64,000 nucleotides of DNA from JAOUGY01 sp963792365 (GTDB taxonomy: Bacteria > Actinomycetota > Acidimicrobiia > Spongiisociales > ZC4RG35). The notes beneath the pieces are model-generated. The model ran no database searches, was not told where the DNA came from, and saw only the letters and a program-made list of their open reading frames with translations. Of this stretch, positions 27,198 to 35,978 are shown piece after piece. Positions within the stretch are counted from its first letter, which is position 1. The number at the start of each line of letters is the position of its first letter. The position numbers and the translations under genes were made by a program. The stretch lies in NCBI GenBank assembly GCA_963792365.1, contig CAWBVW010000008.1:62001-126000 (forward strand), given 5' to 3'.

Positions 27198-27613
27198 GAG
27201 ACCGGCCCGACCGTGCTCGACCATGATGGCGTCTGCTCGAGTCTCGTCTCGATGGAGGACTGGAGCGTTGCCGGCATGATGGCGCTGAAGAACCCGGTGA
27301 TGGAGGTGGGTGTGGCGGTGACCGTCACCACCGCCTCGTCGCCGATGTTGTTGCCGGTTCGGGTCAGCTCGATCGTGATCGCCGACGTCCCGGCAATGTC
27401 CATGCGGTCGCAGGTCTCGGTGATGATGGCTGCCGCGCTCCCGAAGTCGGTGGCCGCCAGCCGTGCACCTTCCCGGGCGCCGTGGCGTACGTCGACGTTC
27501 TGTGAGAACAGCCAGCCGAATTCGACGATGCCGAGTAGCAGCGTCACCAGCAGCGGCGCCAAGATGGCGAACTCGACGAGTGTCGCCCCACGGTCAGTCT
27601 TCAATGCGCGCAT
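27191..27613 (-). CDS. TadE-like pseudopilin (short type)
   Basis: 140 residues. TDRGATLVEFAILAPLLVTL and GIVEFGWLFSQNVDVRHGARE show the TadE helix and the following conserved charged block; ATPTSITGFFSAIMPATLQSSIETRLEQTPS resembles the C-terminus of the copy at 30526-30975. GGGGAGATCGGGG precedes ATG 27613. It overlaps the TadG-like gene at 27197. Confidence 0.87.
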   Translation of the reverse strand: MRALKTDRGATLVEFAILAPLLVTLLLGIVEFGWLFSQNVDVRHGAREGARLAATDFGSAAAIITETCDRMDIAGTSAITIELTRTGNNIGDEAVVTVTATPTSITGFFSAIMPATLQSSIETRLEQTPSWSSTVGPVSC

Positions 27614-27707
27614 CGATGCCCCGATCTCCCCTACGTCCCATAGGTCGCTAGACCCATACGAACGTTACAGCGAAATGTCCGCGATACGCCTTTTGGAGCG
27701 CGCCTCT

Positions 27708-27726
27708 ATCCCGCGCATGGCGGGAT
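27708..27726 (-). terminator. hairpin after the HNH gene
   Basis: ATCCCGC-gcatg-GCGGGAT, a 7-bp perfect stem about 38 nt beyond the stop of the HNH endonuclease. There is no T-run, so it is a weak call. Confidence 0.3.
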
Positions 27727-27763
27727 TGGGCTGCTGGCCGGGGTCTCGAGGTGCTGGAGCAGG

Positions 27764-28864
27764 TCAAACCCTGGGCGGGTCACTACCTGTTCGGGGTCGC
27801 AGCAGTCTGCGTCGCAGCGGCGGGCTCGTGGGGTCGATCCGATACCCGCGCCTGTGGACGACGACGTGATGGTGGTACCAGCAGAGTGAGGCGAGGTTCT
27901 GAGGGTGGTTGTCGCCGCCTGCCGATCGGGGCGTGATGTGGTGTGGTTGGAGACGGTGGACCGAGGTGCAGCCATCGATGACACACCCGCCATCTCGGGC
28001 GAAAACGAAGCGCCGGGTTCTGGGCGGGATGGCCGTGGTGGCCGTTCCGACGGCCAGCGGGGTCCCATCGGAGGTGAGCGCCGTGACCTCGACCGGCGAG
28101 CCACACAGGATCTGTTCGAGGGTGGTTGGACCGACGCGGGGTCCGGACACGATCCATCCCCCGGTCTCGCCACGGTGGGTCTCGCGGGCATCGACGATCA
28201 CCGTGGTGGTGACGGGGATCGGCGAGGCGTCATCGGACGCGCTGGTGGCGTCCTGCGTGCACAACTGGACGAGGGCGTCGGCGCGGCGGGCGTGGCGAGG
28301 GTCGGGTGTCACGCCGCGGGTGTCGGGGATGGTGTCGGCGAGGTGGTCGAGGACCTGGGACACGACGGCTCCTTCGAGGGCCGGGAGCAGGCCGCGAAGG
28401 GTCCATGAGGTGTCGAACAGGTCGGGCTGGATGATCAGGTGACGGCGGGCGTGGGCATCGGCCTCGTTGCGGCGGGTGACGCGATGGCGGCGAGCCTGGA
28501 GGCGCCGCAGACCGGGAAGGTCGAGCTCGAGATGGAGGTCGGTGTCGCCCGTTCGTGCACATTCGGCGACCCGGTCGAACGACGCCCCGGTGTCCAATGC
28601 CTCGTCCAGCGTTGGAGTCCCGGAGCAGGCGACTCGCTGGAGGTTTTGGGCGGTCTCAGGGTTGATGTCGAGCCGGGACGAGATCCAGTCGACCAGAGTT
28701 CGGGCGCCGTCGGCACACGGCAGTTGGCGGGCCTGTGCCTCGCGGATCAGTTGCGTTTGGATGCCGCGGAGCCGGCCGATCTCGGCTTCACACAGGGTGA
28801 GCAGGCGCTCCAAGCCATCGGTGGTCAGCGAGGAGGGATCGAATGTGGTTGTTGGGGCGGACAC
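27764..28864 (-). CDS. DUF222 and HNH endonuclease domain protein
   Basis: About 366 residues. The N-terminal DUF222 helical domain (LERLLTLCEAEIGRLRG onward) is followed by an HNH nuclease domain near the C-terminus: CVIDGCTSVHRLQPHHITPR, then GGDNHPQNLASLCWYHHHVVVHRRG. This layout matches the actinobacterial 13E12-repeat-type proteins. The start is placed at GTG 28864; the frame is open to 28972. It interrupts the pseudopilin array on the same strand and has its own promoter with a perfect LexA box, so it should be induced by DNA damage. Confidence 0.88.
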   Translation of the reverse strand: MSAPTTTFDPSSLTTDGLERLLTLCEAEIGRLRGIQTQLIREAQARQLPCADGARTLVDWISSRLDINPETAQNLQRVACSGTPTLDEALDTGASFDRVAECARTGDTDLHLELDLPGLRRLQARRHRVTRRNEADAHARRHLIIQPDLFDTSWTLRGLLPALEGAVVSQVLDHLADTIPDTRGVTPDPRHARRADALVQLCTQDATSASDDASPIPVTTTVIVDARETHRGETGGWIVSGPRVGPTTLEQILCGSPVEVTALTSDGTPLAVGTATTAIPPRTRRFVFARDGGCVIDGCTSVHRLQPHHITPRSAGGDNHPQNLASLCWYHHHVVVHRRGYRIDPTSPPLRRRLLRPRTGSDPPRV

Positions 28865-28989
28865 GAGCGGCAGGCCTCGAGATTCGACTACAGGTTGTCT
28901 CCTGCATCTGCGCCCCAGTGGGGTGCCCCGTGATGGGTGAGCCCTCAACGCGTCCCGGAGGACGTTCCACACCGTTGCTGGACTACTCC

Positions 28990-29018
28990 ACTATATCGAA
29001 CATGTGTTCGACTGTCAA
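28990..29018 (-). promoter_or_regulatory. SOS-type promoter with LexA box
   Basis: Read on the minus strand: -35 TTGACA (29013-29018), 17-nt spacer, -10 TATAGT (28990-28995). The spacer contains TCGAAC-N4-GTTCGA (28996-29011), an exact match to the actinobacterial SOS box. LexA binding here would directly block polymerase. Confidence 0.85.
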
Positions 29019-29041
29019 GGGCCAGCACTTGTTGGAAGGGC

Positions 29042-30529
29042 TCAGCGATACAACTCTGTCTCGTACGGGTTCAGGCCCCCGGACGGGCCTGGAGATCCCT
29101 TCAGCTCATCCGGTAGGCTCGCGTCCGGTATCACGAAGGCGCTCACCTGCTTGAGCGCGTAGTTGCCTGCGCCGTTGCACGATGCCAAGTAGTTCTCGTC
29201 CTTGTCCTGACACTGCTCGCCCGGGTAGTTGATGATCCAGTCGTTGCCCTTCTTCCACCAACCACCCTCCACGTAGACGGCCTTGAACCGGAGGATATGG
29301 AGCCATCTCGAACCGGGGCCCAGCGAGGAACTCCAGAACTGGGGAGAGTACGAGAAACGCGGAGACTGAGCGATGCTCGAGTTGAACATCACGGTCGTCC
29401 AACCACCTGCGTCGTAATCCTGAAGGCATCTGGCCATGTGTTCCCACGATGGTGCACGATCGTCGTCTCCGTCGCCATCCCAGTCGAAGTCGGGCCGTGA
29501 AGTTGCGAAGGTCGATCGCACACAACTATCCGGTACCGTCCCTGGGGCAGCCGTAGGCGAGCCTGGGAGTGACGGGTTGATGAAGATCCACAGTGCTTGG
29601 TCATTGACGGAGTTTCCTTCAACGGTGCGGAACGGCCCGCCCTGTCCCAGGCGCGGAGTGAAGCCATAGCTCACAGGCCCCGTGACAAGACCGGTCTCGG
29701 TCGCCGAGGGGAATCCCGGGTCGGTATTGAGCGTATCAACACCCAGGTTGAAGCACTGATCGCGCACCTCATTGGCATCGCTGTTGTCCGGGTCGGCGAC
29801 GATCAAGTGGTCGACCCCGGCGGCGATGTTGACTGCCAGGCGCGTGTTGGGATTCCCTCCACACATGGTGCCCGTTCCCAGTTCAGAGTTGCCGAACAAG
29901 GGAACATCCAACGTACCGAAGTTTCCTGTGCTAGGCCCGTCACAGGGGTCCGATGCCAGTCCAGAGGGTCCATCGCTGAGGCATAGGTGGTCTCCGTCAC
30001 TGGCCGTCGAAGGGAGGCCGAATGGGAGGACACCACTGTCACCACGCGGGGCGAGCCGGGCGATCGCCGCAGCGTTGGTTTCGATCTCATCGACACCGAT
30101 GACCGGTGCGAACGAGGTTTCCACGATCTGGTCCGGGACTCGAACCCGGATGTAGCCGGCAGGATCGATGCTGAGACAATTGAGTGTGCCGCCGCCCCAT
30201 GGGGAGGCGACCGGCTGGAAATTGAAACCGCTGCCATTGAGAGCAGCCAGCTCCCCGTCAGCGCAGTTCGTCCACAACGTCGACCACTCGCCTGCCGAGT
30301 AGGTCTCATCGAGGTTGAGACGTACATAGTTGAGTGCCTGGTCGCGGATCCCAGCAGCACCTGACAGAGCCTCGACCGCCCCCGCCATGACGCCGACGTC
30401 GGCCGCGGTCTGGTTCCCCCTCCGGCTGCTGAAGCCCGCTCCGAGGTCGACGGCGAACGCCGCGATCCCGAAGAAGAGGACGAGCATCCCGGCGACGATG
30501 ACTGCCGATGCTCCTCGTTCTGAGTTCAT
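29042..30529 (-). CDS. TadG-like pseudopilin, type I (intact)
   Basis: 495 residues from ATG 30529, which overlaps the TadE stop; ATG 30535 is a near alternative. The anchor SERGASAVIVAGMLVLFFGIAAFAVDLG is TadG-like. The long ectodomain has GVLPFGLPSTASDGDHLCL, VNIAAGVDHL, DTLNTDPGFP, then DWDGDGDDDRAPSWEHM, which resembles a calcium-binding loop, SPRFSYSPQF, GWWKKGNDWIINYPGE and the ending NPYETELYR. No von Willebrand A domain is seen, unlike classical TadG. It is the intact reference for the two frameshifted type I copies. Confidence 0.85.
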   Translation of the reverse strand: MNSERGASAVIVAGMLVLFFGIAAFAVDLGAGFSSRRGNQTAADVGVMAGAVEALSGAAGIRDQALNYVRLNLDETYSAGEWSTLWTNCADGELAALNGSGFNFQPVASPWGGGTLNCLSIDPAGYIRVRVPDQIVETSFAPVIGVDEIETNAAAIARLAPRGDSGVLPFGLPSTASDGDHLCLSDGPSGLASDPCDGPSTGNFGTLDVPLFGNSELGTGTMCGGNPNTRLAVNIAAGVDHLIVADPDNSDANEVRDQCFNLGVDTLNTDPGFPSATETGLVTGPVSYGFTPRLGQGGPFRTVEGNSVNDQALWIFINPSLPGSPTAAPGTVPDSCVRSTFATSRPDFDWDGDGDDDRAPSWEHMARCLQDYDAGGWTTVMFNSSIAQSPRFSYSPQFWSSSLGPGSRWLHILRFKAVYVEGGWWKKGNDWIINYPGEQCQDKDENYLASCNGAGNYALKQVSAFVIPDASLPDELKGSPGPSGGLNPYETELYR

Positions 30530-30975
30530 GGACATGTGTGACTCCCTGATCCCCACGAGTCGCTGTCTTGTTCGAGTCGAATCTTGACTTCGGAGGTAAG
30601 GCTCACGGGGAGGATCGAGTCGAAGAAGCCGGTGATAGAGTCGACCGGTGCCGTCACATTCACGGTCGCTTCGTCACCAACGGACCCGCTGGAACCGTCT
30701 GTGAATGTGACGGTGGCTCCGCTGGACACGTCCATGGCGTCGCAGGTCGTGGCTCCCATCGCAGCGACTGACCCTGCGTCTACAGCGGCGAGCCGAGCGG
30801 CCTCACGCGCACCATGGCGCACGTCGTTGTTCTGGGAGAAGAGCCACCCAAACTCGACGATCCCGAGCACCAGTGCGATCAGAAGCGGGGCTAGGATTGC
30901 GAATTCGACCAGGCTGGCACCGCGCTCGCCGCGGCGGCGCATCGCCTGTCGATCATCCCAGAGCTTGTTCAGCAT
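30526..30975 (-). CDS. TadE-like pseudopilin (short type)
   Basis: 149 residues. GERGASLVEFAILAPLLIAL and GIVEFGWLFSQNNDVRHGAREAARLA give the TadE helix. The rest is threonine/serine/valine-rich beta structure ending EVKIRLEQDSD. Two hairpins lie just upstream of ATG 30975. It is coupled to the type I TadG gene that follows. Confidence 0.88.
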   Translation of the reverse strand: MLNKLWDDRQAMRRRGERGASLVEFAILAPLLIALVLGIVEFGWLFSQNNDVRHGAREAARLAAVDAGSVAAMGATTCDAMDVSSGATVTFTDGSSGSVGDEATVNVTAPVDSITGFFDSILPVSLTSEVKIRLEQDSDSWGSGSHTCP

Positions 30976-30996
30976 GCTGCCCCTCGTTGCCGGTCC

Positions 30997-31037
30997 GTGC
31001 TGTGCACGTCACAGCACTCCCTCCACAGGAAGGGAGT
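30997..31037. promoter_or_regulatory. pair of abutting hairpins upstream of TadE couple
   Basis: GTGCTGTG-cacgt-CACAGCAC (30997-31017) and ACTCCCT...AGGGAGT (31016-31037) share two bases, so only one can form fully. They lie between the end of the type II TadG at 31164 and the TadE start at 30975, where they could act as terminator or leader structure. Confidence 0.4.
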
Positions 31038-31163
31038 CTACAGGTCGGGGAGAGCTCTCGGCCCTGTCCGTCCGAGAGTCCCAACCCCTCGTCGGTCATT
31101 CAAGTCGATCTGTTCAATCCGTCCACCGGTAAGGCCGAGAGGACGCCATTCCTTCGGGTTGTC

Positions 31164-32576
31164 TCAGGGTGCGTTGGTCACCAATCTGATCGGGTTTCCG
31201 ATCACTCGGGCAGTCCAGACGGTTCGATCGGTTGGCTGAGCCGACCCCCCTAGACCAGTGAGGTCGTAGTCGACGTACCACCAACAGTCCGCCGCGCAGG
31301 AGTAGGTCGGGGGTATGTCGATCGTGATCCGAACCCAGGACCCGTTGTACTGGTTCCCGCCCGCGGAACGAACCTGGATGTGACACGCCTGCTCCGAGTG
31401 GGAGCCGAAGATCGAGCCCGTTCTGTCCTGGCCGTACCACGAACAGTTGACGAGTCCCGAGGGGGACTTCACGTCGAGGAAGATGTTCCCCGATCCGCCG
31501 GAGATGTCGCCCGGATCGTACAAGCCGACCTCGAGTGTCTTGCCGGCATGCACAGAGTCGATCTCGGCGAGCTTGATGGCGGAGACCGTACCGAGCCTGT
31601 TGTTGAACAGCGACATGTCGTTGAGGCCGTAGACCCTCGGCGTGGCGGCGGTGCCGCTGATGTCTGCCTCGATGGAGAACTGATTGCTGCCCTGCTGGGT
31701 GCCCGTCGCCTCCACCTGGAGGACCCAGATGCCGTCTGCCGGGTTGTTCACGGTGCACAGGACGTTCCAGTTCCGCCACCCGTTGGTGTTGGCGGGAACC
31801 GATTGAGTGCAGGCGCTCGGATTGTCGTTCGGGTAGTACGGGGTCGTATCGGGACGGCGGAGCGTGAACGTCGTTGTGAGCGAGCCGTTCGTCCCGAGAT
31901 CCTGATCGGACGGCTGGGCGGGGTCGAAGCCCGTCGGGTCGTATGTGCCGTTGTAGATGCGCACCCGGAGGTTCGCGGCGTTCGCTCCAGCCGGGATCTC
32001 GATCCCGTAGAAGTAGCCCGTGCCGCGGTCGAATGGGTTTGGCGTGGGACAGGTGGACCCGTTGTTCTTGTTGTCGAAGCAATCGGAGTTGAAGGCGTCT
32101 CCGTCGACTGCATCGGTTCGAGGCCCGTTTATCGACGCCCAGAATCCGGAGCCGGCGCATCCGAAGCAGGAACTGTCGTTGCCGAGCGGGACCGGAAGGA
32201 TGTATTGGGCGGTTGCCCGGCGCGTGATGTCGACCTGACCGATGCCGAACACGTTCATGAAGAAGGTGTCGACGGTGGCGGTCACATCCACCTGCAGCGA
32301 GTTGTCCGGCAGGGGCACTGCGGCCATCGTCGCCGCCCCGAAGCCGTTCGCCCTGACGGCGGCGCCCGCATCGGCATTGGCCTGAACGAGGTCAGACGGG
32401 AGGTTCACGACGCCTGCCAGAGCGGCGGCGTCGGCGGTCTTCTGGATGCGGTTGCCGTTCAGGAACAACCAGCCGAGATCCACGGCGAACGCAGCCATCC
32501 CGAGCAGCACCACCAGCATGATGGCGATGGTGGGGAGCGCCGCCCCCGTCTCCCGACGATCGGTGTCGCTGCTCAC
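31164..32576 (-). CDS. TadG-like pseudopilin, type II (intact)
   Basis: 470 residues starting at GTG 32576, overlapping the TadE stop (GTGA). The anchor is ETGAALPTIAIMLVVLLGMAAFAVDLGW with QKTADAAALAGVVNLP. The ectodomain has GSGFWASINGPRTDAVDGDAF, GYFYGIEIPAG, PDTTPYYPNDN, NPADGIWVLQVEATG (like a PPC-type beta-sandwich end), RVYGLNDMSLFNN, AEIDSVHAGKTLEVGLYDPGD, YSCAADCWW and RTVWTARVIGNPIRL. These blocks are shared with the copies at 33906 and 35979. No enzymatic motif is visible; a surface-exposed minor pilin or adhesin is my inference. Confidence 0.85.
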   Translation of the reverse strand: MSSDTDRRETGAALPTIAIMLVVLLGMAAFAVDLGWLFLNGNRIQKTADAAALAGVVNLPSDLVQANADAGAAVRANGFGAATMAAVPLPDNSLQVDVTATVDTFFMNVFGIGQVDITRRATAQYILPVPLGNDSSCFGCAGSGFWASINGPRTDAVDGDAFNSDCFDNKNNGSTCPTPNPFDRGTGYFYGIEIPAGANAANLRVRIYNGTYDPTGFDPAQPSDQDLGTNGSLTTTFTLRRPDTTPYYPNDNPSACTQSVPANTNGWRNWNVLCTVNNPADGIWVLQVEATGTQQGSNQFSIEADISGTAATPRVYGLNDMSLFNNRLGTVSAIKLAEIDSVHAGKTLEVGLYDPGDISGGSGNIFLDVKSPSGLVNCSWYGQDRTGSIFGSHSEQACHIQVRSAGGNQYNGSWVRITIDIPPTYSCAADCWWYVDYDLTGLGGSAQPTDRTVWTARVIGNPIRLVTNAP

Positions 32577-33187
32577 TCGTACGCCTCAGGTTCGAGCCGT
32601 CGAAGCGACTGGTCGTCCATGGTGTAGTTGCCGTTGAACGGTGAGAGACCGGTTATCCAACTCCGGTCGACGAGAACCCGAACGGCGATGATGTCGAGTT
32701 GGGAGCTCGGCCCGACGATGGTGCCGCGGCTCGTTTCGGGATACCCGTACGAGTGAAGCGACCAGTCGACGCAGTCGACCGGGTCACCGCCGATGTCGAG
32801 GGTGTAGGTGTTGGGCGTGCCCACCATGGCGCCGGTGCCAGGGCTGGCCTTGAAGATCTCCACACGCTGGAGACCGGCGATCTCGCCGCCGGAGGCGAGT
32901 GCGGCGCCGACCTCGCGCAACACGGCGCAGTCGGCCTGCGGGTCGTTGCCGGCGATCGCTGCAACCCTCGCTCCGTCGCGAACGGCGGAAGACACGGTGA
33001 GGTACGACTTGAAGGCGACGCCCAGTTCGAGCATGCCTATGACGAGGAGCAGCAGAATGGGCAGCACGATCGCCATCTCGACGATCGTTGCCCCACGTTC
33101 ACGCTTCTCTCGCGAAGCGGTATCCCCCCGGATCACCACCTGATTGCCCCGTTCTCCATCTGGTTGGACCTGACGTTTCACATACAA
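32573..33187 (-). CDS. TadE-like pseudopilin (long type)
   Basis: 204 residues. RERGATIVEMAIVLPILLLLVIGMLELG is the TadE helix; AVRDGARVAAIAGND follows. The C-terminal half shows the long-type signature GGDPVDCVDW, then IAVRVLVDRSWITGL and RRLEPEAYE. The N-terminal 30 residues before the helix are polar, and the true start may be an internal GTG. It is coupled to the type II TadG behind it. Confidence 0.87.
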   Translation of the reverse strand: MYVKRQVQPDGERGNQVVIRGDTASREKRERGATIVEMAIVLPILLLLVIGMLELGVAFKSYLTVSSAVRDGARVAAIAGNDPQADCAVLREVGAALASGGEIAGLQRVEIFKASPGTGAMVGTPNTYTLDIGGDPVDCVDWSLHSYGYPETSRGTIVGPSSQLDIIAVRVLVDRSWITGLSPFNGNYTMDDQSLRRLEPEAYE

Positions 33188-33333
33188 CCGGTCTCACGCT
33201 GAGTGGCCAGGCCCAATCACAGTCCCCATGAAGTGACTAGTCCTTTTTCGTCGCCCGCCGATGAATCGATTGCGAACCGTCGGAACGACTCGGCGGCATT
33301 TTGCCACGCTCCGCGAGCTCGCGCAGATCGTGA

Positions 33334-33909
33334 TCAGGGAGTCGGATCGGGCTCGATGTGCATGACCGTGTCCTGCTTCCAGCAGTCCACACCCACGGCC
33401 GTGCCTCGTTCGCAGACCGATCCGTTCCACAGCATGAAGTTCGTGGTCCAGTCGTGGTCGAACTCGATCTCGACTCCCAGCCAGTCGCGAGTTGCGCCGT
33501 CGTTGTCGCGGTTTGCTTCCGGCCACCCGAGGTTCACCGGATACCAGGTGGTGCAGCGCAGCGATGCGGGATCGTCGGTGGGCTGAGCGGGCCGGTAGAC
33601 GTTGGACACACCCTCGTTCCCGGCGGTGTCGGTCTTGTAGATCTTGACGCGGATGACCTGGTCGTCGTTGATCGCCTGCAGCGAACCCGCGGCGGCTTCG
33701 AGGATCAGACAGTCGGCGTTGGGCTCGTCGCCGGCGGAGGCCCCAACACGAGCACCCTCACGTGTTCCCGACGTCACCGACATCCAGTCGCGGAGCGCCA
33801 TGCCCCACTCGAAGGCGCCAAACGCCATCATGAGGAGGAGGCCCAGCACGAGAGCGGTCTCGACGGCTGCAGTGCCGCGTTCGTTGTCTTGGGTAACGGG
33901 CGACATCAT
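33334..33909 (-). CDS. TadE-like pseudopilin (long type)
   Basis: 191 residues, starting at ATG 33909 over the stop of the preceding TadG-like gene (ATGA). NERGTAAVETALVLGLLLMMAFGAFEWG is the hydrophobic helix; GTREGARVGASAGDEPNADC follows. The C-terminus has LGVEIEFDHDWTTNFML and VMHIEPDPTP. Two extra cysteines (VCERGTAVGVDCW) are not seen in its paralogues. It is the only TadE here not followed directly by a TadG partner. Confidence 0.86.
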   Translation of the reverse strand: MMSPVTQDNERGTAAVETALVLGLLLMMAFGAFEWGMALRDWMSVTSGTREGARVGASAGDEPNADCLILEAAAGSLQAINDDQVIRVKIYKTDTAGNEGVSNVYRPAQPTDDPASLRCTTWYPVNLGWPEANRDNDGATRDWLGVEIEFDHDWTTNFMLWNGSVCERGTAVGVDCWKQDTVMHIEPDPTP

Positions 33910-35338
33910 GGATTGGGGATGAGTCGGACCGGGTTGCCGATCACTCGGGCTTCCCAGGTGGTGCGGTCATGGGGTGTGTTGAGCTGAAGATCCATCGTCC
34001 ACCAGCAGTTGGTGGTGCAGGTGTACGACGCAGGGATGTTGATGGTGGCGGTCACCCACTGACCGTTGAAGCGGGCGCTACCGGAGACGGTGGTCTGGAT
34101 CCGGCACTGGCCGCTCCCCGACGCTGTCTGGCTGCCTGCTTCGTTGGTGGCGGACCATGAGCAGTTGGGGATGGTCCCAGCGGGGTTCTTGACCGTCATA
34201 TAGGCGTTTCCGCTGCCTTCACCCGGATCGAAGAAGCGAAGCTCGAGCTTCTTGCCCGCATGGACCGGACTGATCTCCGCCAGGTACACCCTGGCCGTGC
34301 CCGTCCCTGTCACGTCGTTGGTGAACACCGACATGTCGTTGATCCCGTATACCCGGGAGTTCTGCGACCCACTGGTCAGAGATCGCAGGCCGTAGTGGTT
34401 GGAGCCACCGCCGTTTCCGGTGGTCCACACCCTCAAGATGTAGATGCCCGGGGTGGGGTTGTTCACCCTGCACAGTCGCCGCCACTGGTTCTTGTACGTG
34501 CCCGAGCTCGATTCGGGGTTGATCGACCAACTACAGCCCGACCCCAGGCTGACATTGTCGGACGGGTCCAGCGGTGTCGAATCCGGGGCGTACAGCTGGG
34601 CATGCATGATCGGACCACCCGAGGCGGTTCCGGTGAGCCCATCGAGATCGCCGGTCTGCGTGGATGCGCTACCCCGGTCGTAGAAGGGGAAATCGTAGGC
34701 CTCGACATCGAGGTAGCTCTTGCCGGACGGGACATCGATTCCGTAGTAGTAGCCAGTGCTGCGATAGGTCGGGGTTGTTGCCCGAACATGTCCCCGATCC
34801 GGTGGCGGTGATGCAGCGGGTGGCGTATGGGTCGCCGTGTTCCTTGGCGGTGTAGGGCGCCTGGATCGCTGCCCAGAAGTTCTGAGCGAGCTGTCGTAGC
34901 CGTACCCGAAGCTGTTGAACGGACTGCCCATCGGCACCGGTTTCACATACTCGGCCGTGGCAGTGCGCTCCAAGCGGCAGCGAGTTGATGCCGACCACCG
35001 ACGCAAAGAACATGGGGACATCGACGTCGAGCGTCACGGCGTAGCGGTTGTCGGACAAGACGGCTCCGGTGACGGTGGCGCTGGCGAAGTCGTTGACACG
35101 ACGCGGCCGACTCGGCGTCGGTCGTGGCATTCGCCGGCGAGGATGGCAGGTGCATGACGCCGGCGAGAGCCGCAGAGTCGGCGGCGCTCGTTGGAGACGG
35201 GCGCTGTTCAGGTAGTACCAGCCGAGGTCGACTGCGAGTGCGGTCATCGCCAGAAGGGCGACCATCGACCCGGCCACCCAGCACCAGGGCAGCTCCTCGT
35301 TCGCCGGCGGTGATCAGCTGACGCAGACGATCGATCAT
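33906..35338 (-). pseudogene. TadG-like pseudopilin, type II, with several frameshifts
   Basis: Begins at ATG 35338 overlapping the previous TadE stop. The first 190 or so codons need at least five frame changes between 34.78 and 35.29 kb to restore the protein: VAGSMVALLAMTALAVDLGWYY, then AADSAALAGVMHLP, NDFASATVTGAVL, AEYVKPVPMGSPFNSFGYG, NFWAAIQAPYT and GYYYGIDVPSG lie in alternating frames. From about 34760 to the end the frame is clean and carries RVYGINDMSVFTN, HAGKKLELRFFDPGEGSG, YTCTTNCWW and TTWEARVIGNPVRLIPN. The conserved residues survive, so consensus error is at least as likely as decay. Confidence 0.8.
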
Positions 35339-35851
35339 TCGAATGCCTCCGGTTCCATACGGGTCAGGTCGGTTTCGTCGATGGAGAAGGTGCCACTGAA
35401 AGGCGGGAAGCTCGAGATCCAGGTGTGGTCCATCACGACTCGGACACCGATGATGTCCAATGGATTGGTGCCAACGGTGGTCTGGCGGTTGGTCGCCGGC
35501 CAGGTGACCACGCTGTTCCAGTCGGTGCAGTCGAGGGGGTCGCCGGTCAGAGAAGGTGTACACGTTCGTCTCGCCTGCGATCTGCTGACCCGCGGCGTTG
35601 GCGTGGTAGATCTCGACCCGCTCGAGCACATCGATGTTCGGGACGAGGTAACCCGAGAGCCCTTCGATCACCGAACAGTCGGCATCGATGTCGTTGCCGG
35701 CGAAGGCGGCGATACGGGTCCCTTCGCGAGCTGCCTGCGATGCACCGAGGATGTCGCGGAAGGCGACACCGAGCTCGAGAATCCCGATCAGGATCAAGAG
35801 CAAGACGGGCATGACGATGGCCATCTCGACCAGCGATGCGCCCTTCTTCAT
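35335..35851 (-). pseudogene. TadE-like pseudopilin (long type), frameshifted
   Basis: KKGASLVEMAIVMPVLLLILIGILELG is the TadE helix, followed by AAREGTRIAAFAGNDIDADC and GETNVYTF. One frame change near 35545-35560 leads to LTGDPLDCTDWNSVV, IGVRVVMDHTWISSFPPF and RMEPEAFE in the next frame. The joined protein would be about 172 residues and closely matches the intact copy at 32573-33187. It overlaps the next gene by ATGA. Confidence 0.8.
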
Positions 35852-35978
35852 CTGAGGAGTGTGTGCGGAGTCTCATCTTCCCACTGGTACGACTACGTAG
35901 TTTCTGTCGGCAGCCAGGCCGTCCGGAGAAGAGGATCACTCTCGGCCCACTCGAAAGGACTAGCCATGTGATTCGGGG

